DNA from: Gelria sp. Kuro-4
GTDB lineage: Bacteria; Bacillota; DTU030; DUMP01
Direction of reading: 5' to 3'
NCBI RefSeq assembly: GCF_019668485.1
Contig: NZ_AP024619.1
Location: 194,501 to 258,500 of the forward strand
DNA length: 64,000 nt
Shown in pieces: positions 34,233 through 43,741 of the stretch. The notes beneath the pieces were generated by a model. The model was not told the DNA's origin, did no database searches, and saw only the letters and a program-made list of their open reading frames with translations. Position 1 is the first letter of the stretch. Each line of letters starts with the position of its first letter. The translations under genes and the position numbers were made by a program.

Positions 34233-35165
34233 ATGAGGATTGCTGTTCTGGGTGCAGGAGCCATGGGAAGCCTCTTCGGCGGTCTACTGGCCCAAGCAGG
34301 CGAAGACGTTACGCTGGTAGACGTTTGGGAAGACCACATTAAAGCTATTAAAGAACATGGCTTAACTATGATCTGTGATGGCGTTGAAGAAAACGTAAAG
34401 ATCAATGCCGAGACCTCACCAGCCCAGGTTGGTCCTGTGGATCTAGTAATCTTCTTGGTGAAAGGGACCCATACCGAACAGGCTATTAAGAACGCCACAC
34501 CGATGATTCAGCCGGATACACGTGTACTAACTTTACAGAACGGATTGGGAAATGCAGAGAAAATAGCTGATGTAGTAGGTGAGGACAAGGTCCTTTTTGG
34601 CGTAATCGACTTTGCAAGTGTACTTCTAGGACCAGGCCGCATCAGCAGTGAGCTGGCTAAACGCACGATACATTTCAAGCCTTTGAATAATATCGTCGAT
34701 GACAAAGTAAAACAAGTCGAACAGGTATTTCGAAATGCAAGGATTAACGCAGAGATATCCTTAGAGGTAGAACGAGACATCTGGCGCAAGCTTGTTATTA
34801 ACTGCAACTTAAACGCATTATGTACGGTATGCAGAATACGGACGGGTACGTTACTGGATCAGGGCGAAATTACCCAGTCCCTCTTTAAGGACATCACTAA
34901 AGAAATCGTTACTGTAGCTGGTGCAAAAGGTATAAACCTCGATTTTGAGGAGTGCATGGACTTTCTAAACGACCTGTCGTCCAAGGTGAGGGGACACTAT
35001 CCATCAATGACGCAAGATTTAATGAAAAAGCGGAAAACAGAAATCGAATTCATTAACGGTGCTGTAGTAAGAGAAGGTAAGAAGCACGGAGTCGCGACCC
35101 CGGTAAATGAGACATTATACCACCTAATCACAATATTACACAACACGTATAGTGACCAGTTCTAG
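34233..35165 (+). CDS. Ketopantoate reductase (ApbA/PanE) family protein
   Basis: A 310-residue NADP-dependent reductase of the ApbA/PanE family. Rossmann motif RIAVLGAGAMGSLFGGLLA, the catalytic Lys/Asn region (DIWRKLVINCNLNALC) and the C-terminal helical domain (HYPSMTQDLMKKRKTEIEFINGAVV, with conserved S-M-x2-D) are present. Start: ATG at 34233 after GGAAGGGGG. The genuine substrate may be another 2-oxoacid, given the neighbours CstA and Vor. Base composition is lower in GC than in the flanks. Confidence 0.85.
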   Translation: MRIAVLGAGAMGSLFGGLLAQAGEDVTLVDVWEDHIKAIKEHGLTMICDGVEENVKINAETSPAQVGPVDLVIFLVKGTHTEQAIKNATPMIQPDTRVLTLQNGLGNAEKIADVVGEDKVLFGVIDFASVLLGPGRISSELAKRTIHFKPLNNIVDDKVKQVEQVFRNARINAEISLEVERDIWRKLVINCNLNALCTVCRIRTGTLLDQGEITQSLFKDITKEIVTVAGAKGINLDFEECMDFLNDLSSKVRGHYPSMTQDLMKKRKTEIEFINGAVVREGKKHGVATPVNETLYHLITILHNTYSDQF

Positions 35166-35234
35166 CCCAAGTGTGTAGCAATCATACCACGTATAGCTGG
35201 ATTCCATTCAAAAGCAAAGGAGCGAGTGAAAGGC

Positions 35235-36890
35235 ATGACGACACTGCCTATAATGCTGCTTGCTCTATGTGTTGGCTATTTCAACTTTAATATCTGGGGT
35301 AAGCATTTAGAAAAAACGATTGCGCAGCCTGATGATTCACGTCCCACACCTGCACATTACAAACGTGATGATGTTGACTTTGCGCCCCAGAATAAAGTTG
35401 TACTTCTTGGATCTCATTGGCCGGCCATCGCGGGGGCTGGACCTATTACCGGTCCTGCTTTTGCGGCTCTTTGGGGTTGGTTGCCTGGTGTAGTTTATTT
35501 GTTGGTAGGAAGTGCTATCCTGGGTACGGTGCACGACTATTTTGCCATAATGGGATCTGTCCGGTTTGGAGGTGAAACATTTGGTGAATATACTCAGCAC
35601 ATTTTAGGATCCCGTGCCCGTGCTATCATCCAGATATTTGCTTTTGTATACATGATTGGCGCATCGGCTGCCTTTATAAACACAGCAGCCGGGAGTTTTG
35701 CAGGTATTCCACAGGCAGTGCCTTGTGCGATAATATCAGTACCTGTTGCCGTGATAACTGGATACCTTCTTTACAAGAAAAAGGTTAATCCTGTACCGGT
35801 TACCATTGTCGCCATAGCTATAATCGTTGGTTCCATTTATTATGGTTTTAAAATGCCTCCTATATCTATAGGTTTAACTACCTGGCGCATAATCCTCTTG
35901 ATCTATGTTCTTTTCGCAAGCGGTCTTCCAGTTTGGGCCCTTTTGGTTCCTCGCGGTTACCTGAATCTGTATATTCTAATGGCGGGCCTTATTCTAGGCA
36001 TCATTTCGTTGCTTAAGAGTAACCTGCCTCTTGTTTTGCCTGCGGTCTACGGGTTTAAAAGTATGCTCGGTATGCCGCTTTGGCCTATGATGTTTGTTTT
36101 CCTGGGCTGCGGTGCCATTTCAGGCGGGCATGCTTTATTAGGAACCGGCCCTACATCAAAGCAGATCGATAAGGAAACTGATGTGAGGTTTGTCGCCGTA
36201 GGTGCCTTTGCGCTGGAACTACTCATAGCAATAACGGCGTTGTTGTGTATGGCTGCCGGCACCGACAGTAACTTTTTAGTGGAAACAATGAGAACGACAG
36301 GCCCAGCGCCGGTGTTTGGTAAGGGGTTTGGCACGGTAGTAAACGCTGCTTTTTCAGCCATTCCAGCCGAACTTGGAACCGTGATTGCCATGGTGTGGTT
36401 CAATGCCTTTGTTATGACAACTGCCGAATCATTACCTAGAACAGGAAGATGTATCTTTCAGGAGATTATGCCTGATAAGCCGCAATACAGCTGGTTCAAA
36501 TCCGTGGTCGGAGCAACAATATGTAGCACAATTATTATTGCCCTACTTACTTTTTCCTCTACTGTGTTAGAGGCGTTAGGTAATTGGTTGCTAGCCGATC
36601 ATTTGCTTGGTGGAGCCGTATTAATGATTCTATCGACCCTTATTTTAGCTTGGCGTGGCAATCCCAAACTTGCGTTTATTCCAGGGTGTGCACTGTGGTT
36701 TACAACTGTAGTTGGCGGTTTGTATCAAGTAAATGGTTATATTTCAACAGGAAAATGGTCGATCGCGATATTCAGTATTGTATATATCCTCCTTTCGGTG
36801 CTTGTATTTGCTGAAGTGGTAAAGGGGCTCAAGGATTCTAACGCCATAATAGAAAGAGTGCAGCAACAAACATCATCTTTTACAGCATGA
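35235..36890 (+). CDS. cstA: CstA family carbon starvation/peptide or pyruvate transporter
   Basis: A 551-residue multi-pass membrane protein of the CstA family, which takes up peptides or pyruvate. Family marks: NKVVLLGSHWPAIAGAGPITGPAFAA (two parts: LLGSHWPAIAGAGPI, TGPAFAALWGWLPG), HDYFAIMGSVRFGG, CGAISGGHALLGTGPTSKQI. About 14-16 helices are visible. Start: ATG at 35235; a GTG three codons upstream sits too close to GGAG. The protein is a little shorter than E. coli CstA, as usual for Firmicutes. Confidence 0.92.
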   Translation: MTTLPIMLLALCVGYFNFNIWGKHLEKTIAQPDDSRPTPAHYKRDDVDFAPQNKVVLLGSHWPAIAGAGPITGPAFAALWGWLPGVVYLLVGSAILGTVHDYFAIMGSVRFGGETFGEYTQHILGSRARAIIQIFAFVYMIGASAAFINTAAGSFAGIPQAVPCAIISVPVAVITGYLLYKKKVNPVPVTIVAIAIIVGSIYYGFKMPPISIGLTTWRIILLIYVLFASGLPVWALLVPRGYLNLYILMAGLILGIISLLKSNLPLVLPAVYGFKSMLGMPLWPMMFVFLGCGAISGGHALLGTGPTSKQIDKETDVRFVAVGAFALELLIAITALLCMAAGTDSNFLVETMRTTGPAPVFGKGFGTVVNAAFSAIPAELGTVIAMVWFNAFVMTTAESLPRTGRCIFQEIMPDKPQYSWFKSVVGATICSTIIIALLTFSSTVLEALGNWLLADHLLGGAVLMILSTLILAWRGNPKLAFIPGCALWFTTVVGGLYQVNGYISTGKWSIAIFSIVYILLSVLVFAEVVKGLKDSNAIIERVQQQTSSFTA

Positions 36891-36942
36891 TGTTGAGAAC
36901 GAAGTAAACTATGTTGAGGCGTGAGGGAAGTGTGGGGTATGT

Positions 36943-37179
36943 ATGAAGACACTGTTTGTTTTATTAGGGCTCACTCTGGGAGCGAATGTCTTCTTGCAGC
37001 TTAAATGGCCTCAGCCACTGGGCCTTAAGGTGGTCTCAATAATCTTGCTGGTGTTGGCTGAGTATATGGTCTTTACAGGCCTGCATAGTGAAACGTTTAC
37101 AACCACAACCTTCTTGGGCATTGGGGCGATCATGAGTTTTGTATTTATCTCCAGAAGATGCTATTCTACGAGGAATTAA
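36943..37179 (+). CDS. Small membrane protein behind cstA
   Basis: A 78-residue protein with two to three hydrophobic helices (about 3-17, 28-46, 55-70) and little else; unrelated to YjiX, the usual small partner of CstA, as far as I can see. An ATG follows GTGGGG. It lies 52 bases after cstA and may be an accessory subunit. Unknown family. Confidence 0.6.
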   Translation: MKTLFVLLGLTLGANVFLQLKWPQPLGLKVVSIILLVLAEYMVFTGLHSETFTTTTFLGIGAIMSFVFISRRCYSTRN

Positions 37180-37235
37180 AAAGCTGCACTAGTACTTCGT
37201 GCAGCCATAATGTGAACCATGTGACGGCTAATCAC

Positions 37236-37394
37236 TCATTCCCAAAAGGTAAGAGTGGAATGAGACTGGTGTTTCTCTAAGCACTGTTTCAACTCGGCAC
37301 AGGCCATTCTTAGTAGGCTGTAGACATGTTCACACACTGCCGAACAAATCATCTCTTTTTTCTCTCGTTTGTCTTCGCTAATGCGCTCCTCCAC
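37236..37394 (-). CDS. 52-residue charged small protein
   Basis: A short minus-strand ORF with a strong AAAGGAGG eight bases before its GTG, and an extended -10 (TGATATAAT, 37448-37456). The protein is helical and charged (EERISEDKREKKEMICSAVC, then LLRMACAELKQCLEKH). Three cysteines, no signal or membrane helix. I do not recognise it. It is opposite in direction to cstA and vor and ends 57 bases from the small membrane protein gene. Confidence 0.55.
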   Translation of the reverse strand: MEERISEDKREKKEMICSAVCEHVYSLLRMACAELKQCLEKHQSHSTLTFWE

Positions 37395-37540
37395 AGCGTT
37401 GGCCTCCTTTGTAACAATACTCTTCTAAATTAGTTTACCACATTGGGATTATATCATGCTAATGAAACTTGCGAGCTTTACATTTAGTATATCACTTACC
37501 TAATCCAGGCGCCTTAGTCTAGTTTACATGTCAGTCATAG

Positions 37541-37617
37541 TTTTGGGGTGGGGAAGCCTTGTAAGCGGCCATCTCCCGGAAGCGCCCCCAAAATTGGTCG
37601 GCCCCCCACCCCTTTTT
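37541..37617 (+). promoter_or_regulatory. Leader with two exclusive hairpins before vorDBAC
   Basis: TTTTGGGG (37541-37548) can pair with CCCCAAAA (37586-37593); alternatively GGGGTGGGG (37545-37553) pairs with CCCCACCCC (37604-37612), followed by five Ts as in a terminator. The first strand is shared, so the structures exclude each other. It lies about 70 bases before the vorD start. A plus ORF starting MSVIVLGWGSLV at 37528 covers it without a ribosome site. Confidence 0.55.
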
Positions 37618-37685
37618 AGGTTCCTTTGTGTCAACTACAATTTAGGCTTGTTTGCTACTTCATGTTGTATAAGGGAGGGAAAGAA

Positions 37686-37898
37686 ATGGCTCGTGGAAAA
37701 GTGGTGTTCAATGGGGATCGGTGTAAAGGCTGCGGACTTTGCACCACAGTATGCCCTGCAAAAATCCTAGCTATGAGTGACAAAATCAATAAGCTGGGCT
37801 ACCACCCAGCCGAAGCTCTGGATCCGGACAAATGCACTGGTTGCGCCACTTGCGCCCGCATGTGCCCTGATTGTGTCATTGAAGTCTATCGCGAGTAG
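37686..37898 (+). CDS. vorD: 2-oxoacid:ferredoxin oxidoreductase ferredoxin subunit
   Basis: A 70-residue protein with two [4Fe-4S] motifs, [12 protein letters not shown] and [14 protein letters not shown], the delta subunit of Vor/Kor enzymes. Start: ATG at 37686 after AAGGGAGGG; the longer frame upstream runs through the leader. It lies 17 bases before vorB. Confidence 0.93.
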   Translation: MARGKVVFNGDRCKGCGLCTTVCPAKILAMSDKINKLGYHPAEALDPDKCTGCATCARMCPDCVIEVYRE

Positions 37899-37915
37899 AA
37901 GAAGGAGGGAGAACC

Positions 37916-38982
37916 GTGAGCGAAAAGCTGCTCATGAAGGGTAATGAAGCCTTGGGCGAGGCGGCCATTCAGGCCGGCTGCCGTCTTTACTTCGCCTACC
38001 CGATAACACCCCAGAGCGAACTCCCGGAGTATCTGGCCAAGCGGATGCCGCAGGTGGGAGGCGTCTTCCTTCAGGCGGAATCCGAAGTCGCCGCCATCAA
38101 CATGGTCTACGGCGCTGCCGGTGCAGGAGCACGAGTGATGACCTCTTCCTCTAGCCCCGGCATCAGCCTGAAGCAGGAAGGCCTCTCCTACATCGCCGGG
38201 GCCGAGCTTCCGTGCGTCGTGGTGAACATGTCGCGCGGCGGACCCGGCCTGGGCAGCATTCAGCCTTCACAATCCGATTACTTTCAAGCCACCAAGGGCG
38301 GCGGCCACGGCGACTATCGTTTACTGGTCCTGGCTCCGGCGTCGGTCCAAGAGGTGGTGGATCTCACCATCCTGGCCTTTGATCTGGCCGACAAGTATCG
38401 CAACCCGGTAATGATCATGGGCGACGGCCTGCTGGGCCAGATGATGGAGCCTGTGGCGTTCCCGGCGGAGGAGAAGCGGGAACTGCCGCCCAAGCCCTGG
38501 GCCACCACCGGCTGGAAAAAAGATAGGCCCAAAAACATCATCAACTCCCTGGAGCTGCAGCCCGAGCGCCTCGAGATGCATAACCGCCGCCTGCAAGAAA
38601 AGTACGCGCGCGCAGCGGCGGAAGAAGTGCGCTGGGAAGGGTACCGGACCGATGATGCCGCTATTGTGGTCGCCGCCTTCGGCACCGTAGCCCGCATCGC
38701 CCGCAGCGCCGTGGATGCGGCGCGGGAAAAGGGGATTAAGGCCGGCCTTTTCCGCCCCATCACCCTGTGGCCGTACCCCAGTGCGGCGCTGGCCGAACTC
38801 GCCGACACAGCTCAGGCTTTCCTCAGCGTGGAGATGAACTGCGGCCAAATGGTAGAGGATGTACGGCTGGCCGTGAACGGCAAGCGGCCGGTTTACTTCT
38901 ACGGCCGCTCTGGGGGTATTGTCCCGACCCCGGAAGAAGTTCTGGCGGAAATCGAAAAGGCGGTAAATGGGAGGTGTGAGGC

Positions 38983-38986
<4 letters not shown>
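37916..38986 (+). CDS. vorB: 3-methyl-2-oxobutanoate:ferredoxin oxidoreductase alpha subunit
   Basis: A 356-residue alpha subunit of the 2-oxoacid:ferredoxin oxidoreductase family. [20 protein letters not shown] (start), [31 protein letters not shown] and [16 protein letters not shown] are family marks. It oxidises a 2-oxoacid to acyl-CoA and CO2 with ferredoxin. Start is a GTG after GGAGGG; the gene overlaps vorA by 4 bases. The neighbouring ptb and buk genes point to branched-chain or short-chain substrates rather than 2-oxoglutarate. Confidence 0.92.
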
Positions 38987-39729
<743 letters not shown>

Positions 39730-40269
39730 ATGCAACAGGAATTCATTTTTGCCGGTTTTGGCGGCCAGGGCGTACTACTCATGGGCCAGCTGCTGGCCCA
39801 TGCGGCTATGGACGAGGGTAAGAAGGTATCTTGGATTCCTTCTTACGGGCCAGAAATGCGCGGCGGCACTGCCAACTGTACGGTAATCGTGTCCGATCGG
39901 GAGATTGGCTCGCCGGTGGCAAGCCGCCCCAGCTGTGTGGTAGCGATGAACTTGCCTTCTCTCGATAAGTTTGAAGAAGCGGTAAAGCCGGGCGGCGTAC
40001 TGGTGATAAATTCTTCGCTGGCAACCCGGGAACCCAAGCGCCAAGATGTGACCATAGTTAAGGTAGCAGCCACCCAAGTGGCCAATGAATTAGGAAATGC
40101 CCGGGTGGCCAACATGGTGGCGTTAGGCGCTGTGGTGGAGGTTACTGGCGTGGTGACCCCAAACGGTCTACTGGAAGCTTTAAGGAAGAACCTGCCCGCA
40201 CATAGGCAGAACCTATTGCCGCTTAACAAAGAGGCCATCGAAAAAGGACGAAGCGCTGCTCAAAAGTAG
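39730..40269 (+). CDS. vorC: 2-oxoacid:ferredoxin oxidoreductase gamma subunit
   Basis: A 179-residue gamma subunit. FIFAGFGGQGVLLMGQLLAH and WIPSYGPEMRGGTANC are diagnostic. It starts immediately after the vorA stop, with AAGGAGGTG as ribosome site inside vorA. A hairpin follows at 40277-40307. Confidence 0.94.
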   Translation: MQQEFIFAGFGGQGVLLMGQLLAHAAMDEGKKVSWIPSYGPEMRGGTANCTVIVSDREIGSPVASRPSCVVAMNLPSLDKFEEAVKPGGVLVINSSLATREPKRQDVTIVKVAATQVANELGNARVANMVALGAVVEVTGVVTPNGLLEALRKNLPAHRQNLLPLNKEAIEKGRSAAQK

Positions 40270-40276
40270 GGTCTCA

Positions 40277-40307
40277 AAAGCTGCTCCCGCAAGCCGGGGG
40301 CAGCTTT
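40277..40307 (+). terminator. Hairpin after vorC
   Basis: AAGCTGC-CCCG/CGGG-GCAGCTT stem behind vorC with only a short T run, a partial terminator between vorDBAC and ptb-buk. Confidence 0.55.
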
Positions 40308-40469
40308 AAGAATTGACTTTGGAGCTTCCAGCTAACTGTCCCTCTGTTTGTCAGGTAGAGCAAAGCTTTTACATGTTGGAATTTATATGCAGCTGCCTCA
40401 GACAATAAGGAACTGCGCCAAGGTTAGCCCAATCTAACAATCCAGCATTTGGCCATGGAGGGGATGTAA

Positions 40470-41378
40470 ATGAAGAATTTCCAAGAAGTGATTTCCCAAG
40501 CAAGGGCTCAGGGTCCCGTGCGCGTGGCGGTGGCTCAAGCGGCTGATCCAGAAGTATTAACGGCAATCATAGAAGCAAAAAAGGTTGGTATAGCAGAGGG
40601 GGTACTGGTAGGCGATCCCAAGGGTATTTCAGACCTGCTGGCAGATCTTAACGAGGATCCAACGACCTATACCATAGTACAGGCGACCAGTTCAGACGAC
40701 TGTGCCAAGCAAGCTGTGGCTTTAGTCAATTCCGGTGAGGCAGATGTACTCATGAAAGGCTTACTGCAAACAGCTACTTTCCTACGACCGGTGCTGGATA
40801 AAGAAAAGGGATTGCGAACAGGGCGTTTAATTAGCCACGCCAGTGTTTTCGAATGGACCGGAAAAGAAAAGCTGTTAATAGTAACCGACTGTGCTATTAA
40901 TATCACGCCCGATCTTCAGCAAAAGAAAAGTATTCTAGAAAACGGTATTCAGCTGGCTCAAGCACTAGGCATCGAAACCCCATGCGTAGCGGTTATATGT
41001 GCACTGGAGTTAGTTAATCCAGATATGCCTGAAACTCTCGATGCCGCAGCCCTGGCTAAGATGGCCGATAGAGGTGAAATAAAGAATGCTGTTGTAGACG
41101 GGCCATTGGCTTTTGATAACGCCGTGTCAGAAGAAGCTGCCGCCCACAAGGGTATTGCCAGCCCTGTGGCAGGTAAGGTAGACATTCTTCTAATGCCTGA
41201 TATGAAGACGGGGAATGTAATTCACAAGTCTTTCGTTCACTGCGCTCACTTTAAAGGTGCGGCAGTTGTCATTGGTGCCCGGGCCCCACTCATTGCCACA
41301 TCCAGGAGTGACAGCGCCGACACCAAATTAAATTCCTTGGCGGTAGCCAATTTGTTGGCTCACTATTTGAAGAAGTAG
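40470..41378 (+). CDS. ptb: Phosphate butyryltransferase-like phosphotransacylase
   Basis: A 302-residue enzyme of the Ptb/Pta family that turns acyl-CoA and phosphate into acyl phosphate. VAVAQAADPEVLTAIIEAKK, VLMKGLLQTATFLRPVLDK and VGKVDILLMPDMKTGNVIHK-like segments (KVDILLMPDMKTGN) are present. Length is typical for Ptb. Start: ATG after GGAGGGG. With buk it makes ATP from the acyl-CoA formed by Vor. Confidence 0.92.
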   Translation: MKNFQEVISQARAQGPVRVAVAQAADPEVLTAIIEAKKVGIAEGVLVGDPKGISDLLADLNEDPTTYTIVQATSSDDCAKQAVALVNSGEADVLMKGLLQTATFLRPVLDKEKGLRTGRLISHASVFEWTGKEKLLIVTDCAINITPDLQQKKSILENGIQLAQALGIETPCVAVICALELVNPDMPETLDAAALAKMADRGEIKNAVVDGPLAFDNAVSEEAAAHKGIASPVAGKVDILLMPDMKTGNVIHKSFVHCAHFKGAAVVIGARAPLIATSRSDSADTKLNSLAVANLLAHYLKK

Positions 41379-41443
41379 GCTTGGTACTTAAGCGGCTGTT
41401 TCCTTGGCGTCATCGAAGGCATTGGACAAGGGGGGGAAGAAAA

Positions 41444-42511
41444 ATGCATATCTTGGTCTTAAATCCCGGTTCCACATCCACCAAGCTGGCTTTATTTGCC
41501 GACGATCAACTTCTTATGGCTGAAAACCTGTCCCACCCGCCAGCCGAACTGGAAGCCTGTGGATCGGTGATCAACCAATACGGCCTGCGCAAGAAGGCGG
41601 TTTTGGATTTCCTCAGTAAAAAGAACATCGCTCTGTCATCGTTGTCGGCGGTAGTCGGTAGAGGAGGCCTTACCAAGCCACTGGCTGGCGGGACGTATCA
41701 GATAAACGAGCGCATGCTAGCCGATTTAAGATCGGCCAAATGGGGTGAACATGCGTGCAACTTAGGGCCGATCTTAGCTTATGATCTGGCGCAAGAGGCG
41801 GGCGGCATCCCTGCTTTCACCGTAGACCCGGTAGTGGTGGACGAGCTCGATGAGGTGGCCCGCATCTCAGGTTTGCCGGAATTACCGCGCCGCAGCAAAT
41901 TTCATGCCCTAAATCAAAAAGCGGCTGCCCGTCAGGCCGCTAAGGCCCTGGCTCGTCCATATCAAGAGCTCAATCTAATCGTGGCCCATATGGGCGGCGG
42001 AATCTCTGTTGGCGCCCATAAGCGCGGCCGGGTGGTAGATGTAAACAACGCCTTGGATGGGGAGGGGCCCATGTCGCCGGAAAGAAGCGGCACTTTGCCG
42101 GTAGGCGATTTGGTCCGGCTTTGCTACAGCGACCGTTTTACCTTTCAAGATGTAATGCGGATGGTGAAAGGCCGAGGCGGCCTAATGGCTCATCTAGGGA
42201 CAACTGACACCAGGGAAGTACAGCGGCGGGTGGAAAAAGGTGATGAGCAGGCTGAACTTGTTTTTAAGGCGTTAGCGTACCAGGTGGCCAAAAGCATCTG
42301 TGCTCTCACCGCCGTCTTCAAAGATAGGCCCCATGCCATAGTACTGACTGGAGGTATGGCCCACTCGGAATTACTCACTTCCTGGATTAAGGAACGGGTG
42401 GAGTTTTTGGCACCGGTGCTGGTTTATCCTGGTGAAGGGGAGATGGAAGCCCTGGCTCAAGGGGCTTTGCGCGTTCTGAACCAGGAAGAACGGCCGCAAA
42501 TATATGCATAG
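41444..42511 (+). CDS. buk: Butyrate kinase (acyl kinase)
   Basis: A 355-residue ASKHA-fold kinase that makes ATP from butyryl- or branched acyl phosphate. ILVLNPGSTSTKLALF at the N-terminus, AHMGGGISVGAHKRGRVVDVNNALDG (split: AHMGGGISVGAH, VVDVNNALDGEGPMSPERSG) and VLTGGMAHSELL are seen. Start: ATG at 41444 after AAGGGGGGG. A frame from 41381 has no better site. It follows ptb by 65 bases. Confidence 0.94.
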   Translation: MHILVLNPGSTSTKLALFADDQLLMAENLSHPPAELEACGSVINQYGLRKKAVLDFLSKKNIALSSLSAVVGRGGLTKPLAGGTYQINERMLADLRSAKWGEHACNLGPILAYDLAQEAGGIPAFTVDPVVVDELDEVARISGLPELPRRSKFHALNQKAAARQAAKALARPYQELNLIVAHMGGGISVGAHKRGRVVDVNNALDGEGPMSPERSGTLPVGDLVRLCYSDRFTFQDVMRMVKGRGGLMAHLGTTDTREVQRRVEKGDEQAELVFKALAYQVAKSICALTAVFKDRPHAIVLTGGMAHSELLTSWIKERVEFLAPVLVYPGEGEMEALAQGALRVLNQEERPQIYA

Positions 42512-42543
42512 CACAGAAATACAGTAAGCTGAGAGGTCGAAAT

Positions 42544-43290
42544 ATGTATTTGGAGAAGCGGATAACAATCTTTGTAGGGGCATTTGGCAGCGGTAAAACA
42601 GAAATAGCACTTAACTATGTACAAACACTAGCCACCCAACATAAAAAGGTTACTATTGCCGATCTGGACATTGTCAGCCCTTATTTCCGGTCGCGGGATG
42701 TTACCGAAAAACTGATGGCCCAAGGTATCGAGGTAGTAGCACCGCCCCGTGAACTAGTCCAGGCGGACCTTCCTGTTATTGTCCCTCGCATCCAAGGAGC
42801 CTTTGATGATCCTGAATTAAACGTGGTGGTGGACGTCGGCGGCGACGATATTGGTGCCACAGCATTGGGTCGATTCAGCGATCAATTGAAACTGCTGCCT
42901 CACGAGCTGTTACTCGTGGTTAACACCTGCCGGCCTTTTACTAGGGATGTTCCTAGTATTGAGAAAATGCTCACTACAATTGAAAAAGCCACTCACCTGA
43001 AAGTAACCGGTTTGGTGGCCAATGCCAACCTTGGTTCAGAGACTACACCGGAAATCGTTCAGAGTGGGCTGAACATTATTATGACTGCGGTAGAAAAGAT
43101 CGGTATTCCGGTGGTGGGGGCAGGGGTGCGTGAAGACCTGGTCGAAGCTGTAGGTGATTTAGGTGTACCTATATTCCCCATTACTATTACTTTATTGCCC
43201 CCATGGTACAAAGCCCCGGTCGCTACAAGGGATCGGAGACGAGTAATGGCCGCACAGGCGGCACTGACTGATCAGCTGCAGAAACAGTAA
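42544..43290 (+). CDS. P-loop nucleotide-binding protein of the vor-ptb-buk cluster
   Basis: A 248-residue P-loop protein. Walker A GAFGSGKTE near residue 12, DLDIVSPYFRSRD, and Walker B-like NVVVDVGGDDIG are seen; the rest resembles the MinD/CobQ group. Such a gene often rides with these oxidoreductases in anaerobes, without known role; an accessory or maturation function is a guess. It is the last gene, 32 bases after buk, before a strong terminator. Confidence 0.75.
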   Translation: MYLEKRITIFVGAFGSGKTEIALNYVQTLATQHKKVTIADLDIVSPYFRSRDVTEKLMAQGIEVVAPPRELVQADLPVIVPRIQGAFDDPELNVVVDVGGDDIGATALGRFSDQLKLLPHELLLVVNTCRPFTRDVPSIEKMLTTIEKATHLKVTGLVANANLGSETTPEIVQSGLNIIMTAVEKIGIPVVGAGVREDLVEAVGDLGVPIFPITITLLPPWYKAPVATRDRRRVMAAQAALTDQLQKQ

Positions 43291-43342
43291 GCTCTTTATA
43301 GCTGAAGGATTCTGCATTCCTGGTCTACCGTATTTATGAAAG

Positions 43343-43380
43343 GAGCACCCCGTCTTTTGACGGAGGTACTCTTTTATTTT
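43343..43380 (+). terminator. Terminator of the vor-ptb-buk cluster
   Basis: GAGCACCCCGTC/GACGGAGGTACTC hairpin with a TTTT loop and a long T-rich run on the plus strand. Confidence 0.88.
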
Positions 43381-43460
43381 GTGGCTTCTTTCATCATTTG
43401 CCTCACCACTACCCTTAAGTTCCGGTATAGAGACATATACAACGCAAAGCGTGTCTAGCC

Positions 43461-43564
43461 AGCGTGGCAGTGCCGCAATTACGGCAGACCGCAGCGCCCT
43501 TCAAATCAAAGATCTTGACCTTCTTGCATGGCCACACGGATGTGTGGATCGCCAGGTGGCAGAA
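43461..43564 (-). repeat. Imperfect repeat, copy B
   Basis: Matches 29113-29224 (inverted in the window) with about 85% identity by eye over some 104 bases. One frame reads SVWPCKKVKIFDLKGAAVCRNCG; the matching frame of copy A reads SVWPRKKVKIQIFDLEG. It begins exactly where the methyltransferase homology of the neighbouring pseudogene ends. Confidence 0.7.
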
Positions 43565-43728
43565 ACGTAAGCCAGGCCGGAACCACACCCGGCGTCCAGC
43601 ACGCGCGCACCTGCGTGCGGGGTGAAGAGGTCGAAGGCCAGCTTTGTCTCCACCTGATCGAGGAAACGCCCGATCGGCGTTTGGTACCACTTGTCATACT
43701 CCGGCGCCACCGGATCAAAGAAAGCCAT
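43501..43728 (-). pseudogene. Truncated class I SAM methyltransferase
   Basis: The first 54 residues (FFDPVAPEYDKWYQTPIGRF ... GARVLDAGCGSG) are the start of a SAM-dependent methyltransferase with motif I (LDAGCGSG). After AYVSA the frame runs into repeat B and stops. The catalytic remainder is missing. It was the last gene of the thiamine-precursor transport operon, 13 bases behind thiZ. Confidence 0.8.
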
Positions 43729-43741
43729 CTTTCGCCTCTGT

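Noticed and set aside
37528-37770. 80-codon plus ORF MSVIVLGWGSLV... before vorD
   Set aside because: No ribosome site and it overlaps vorD in another frame; kept only as a possible leader peptide or AIG2-like remnant.
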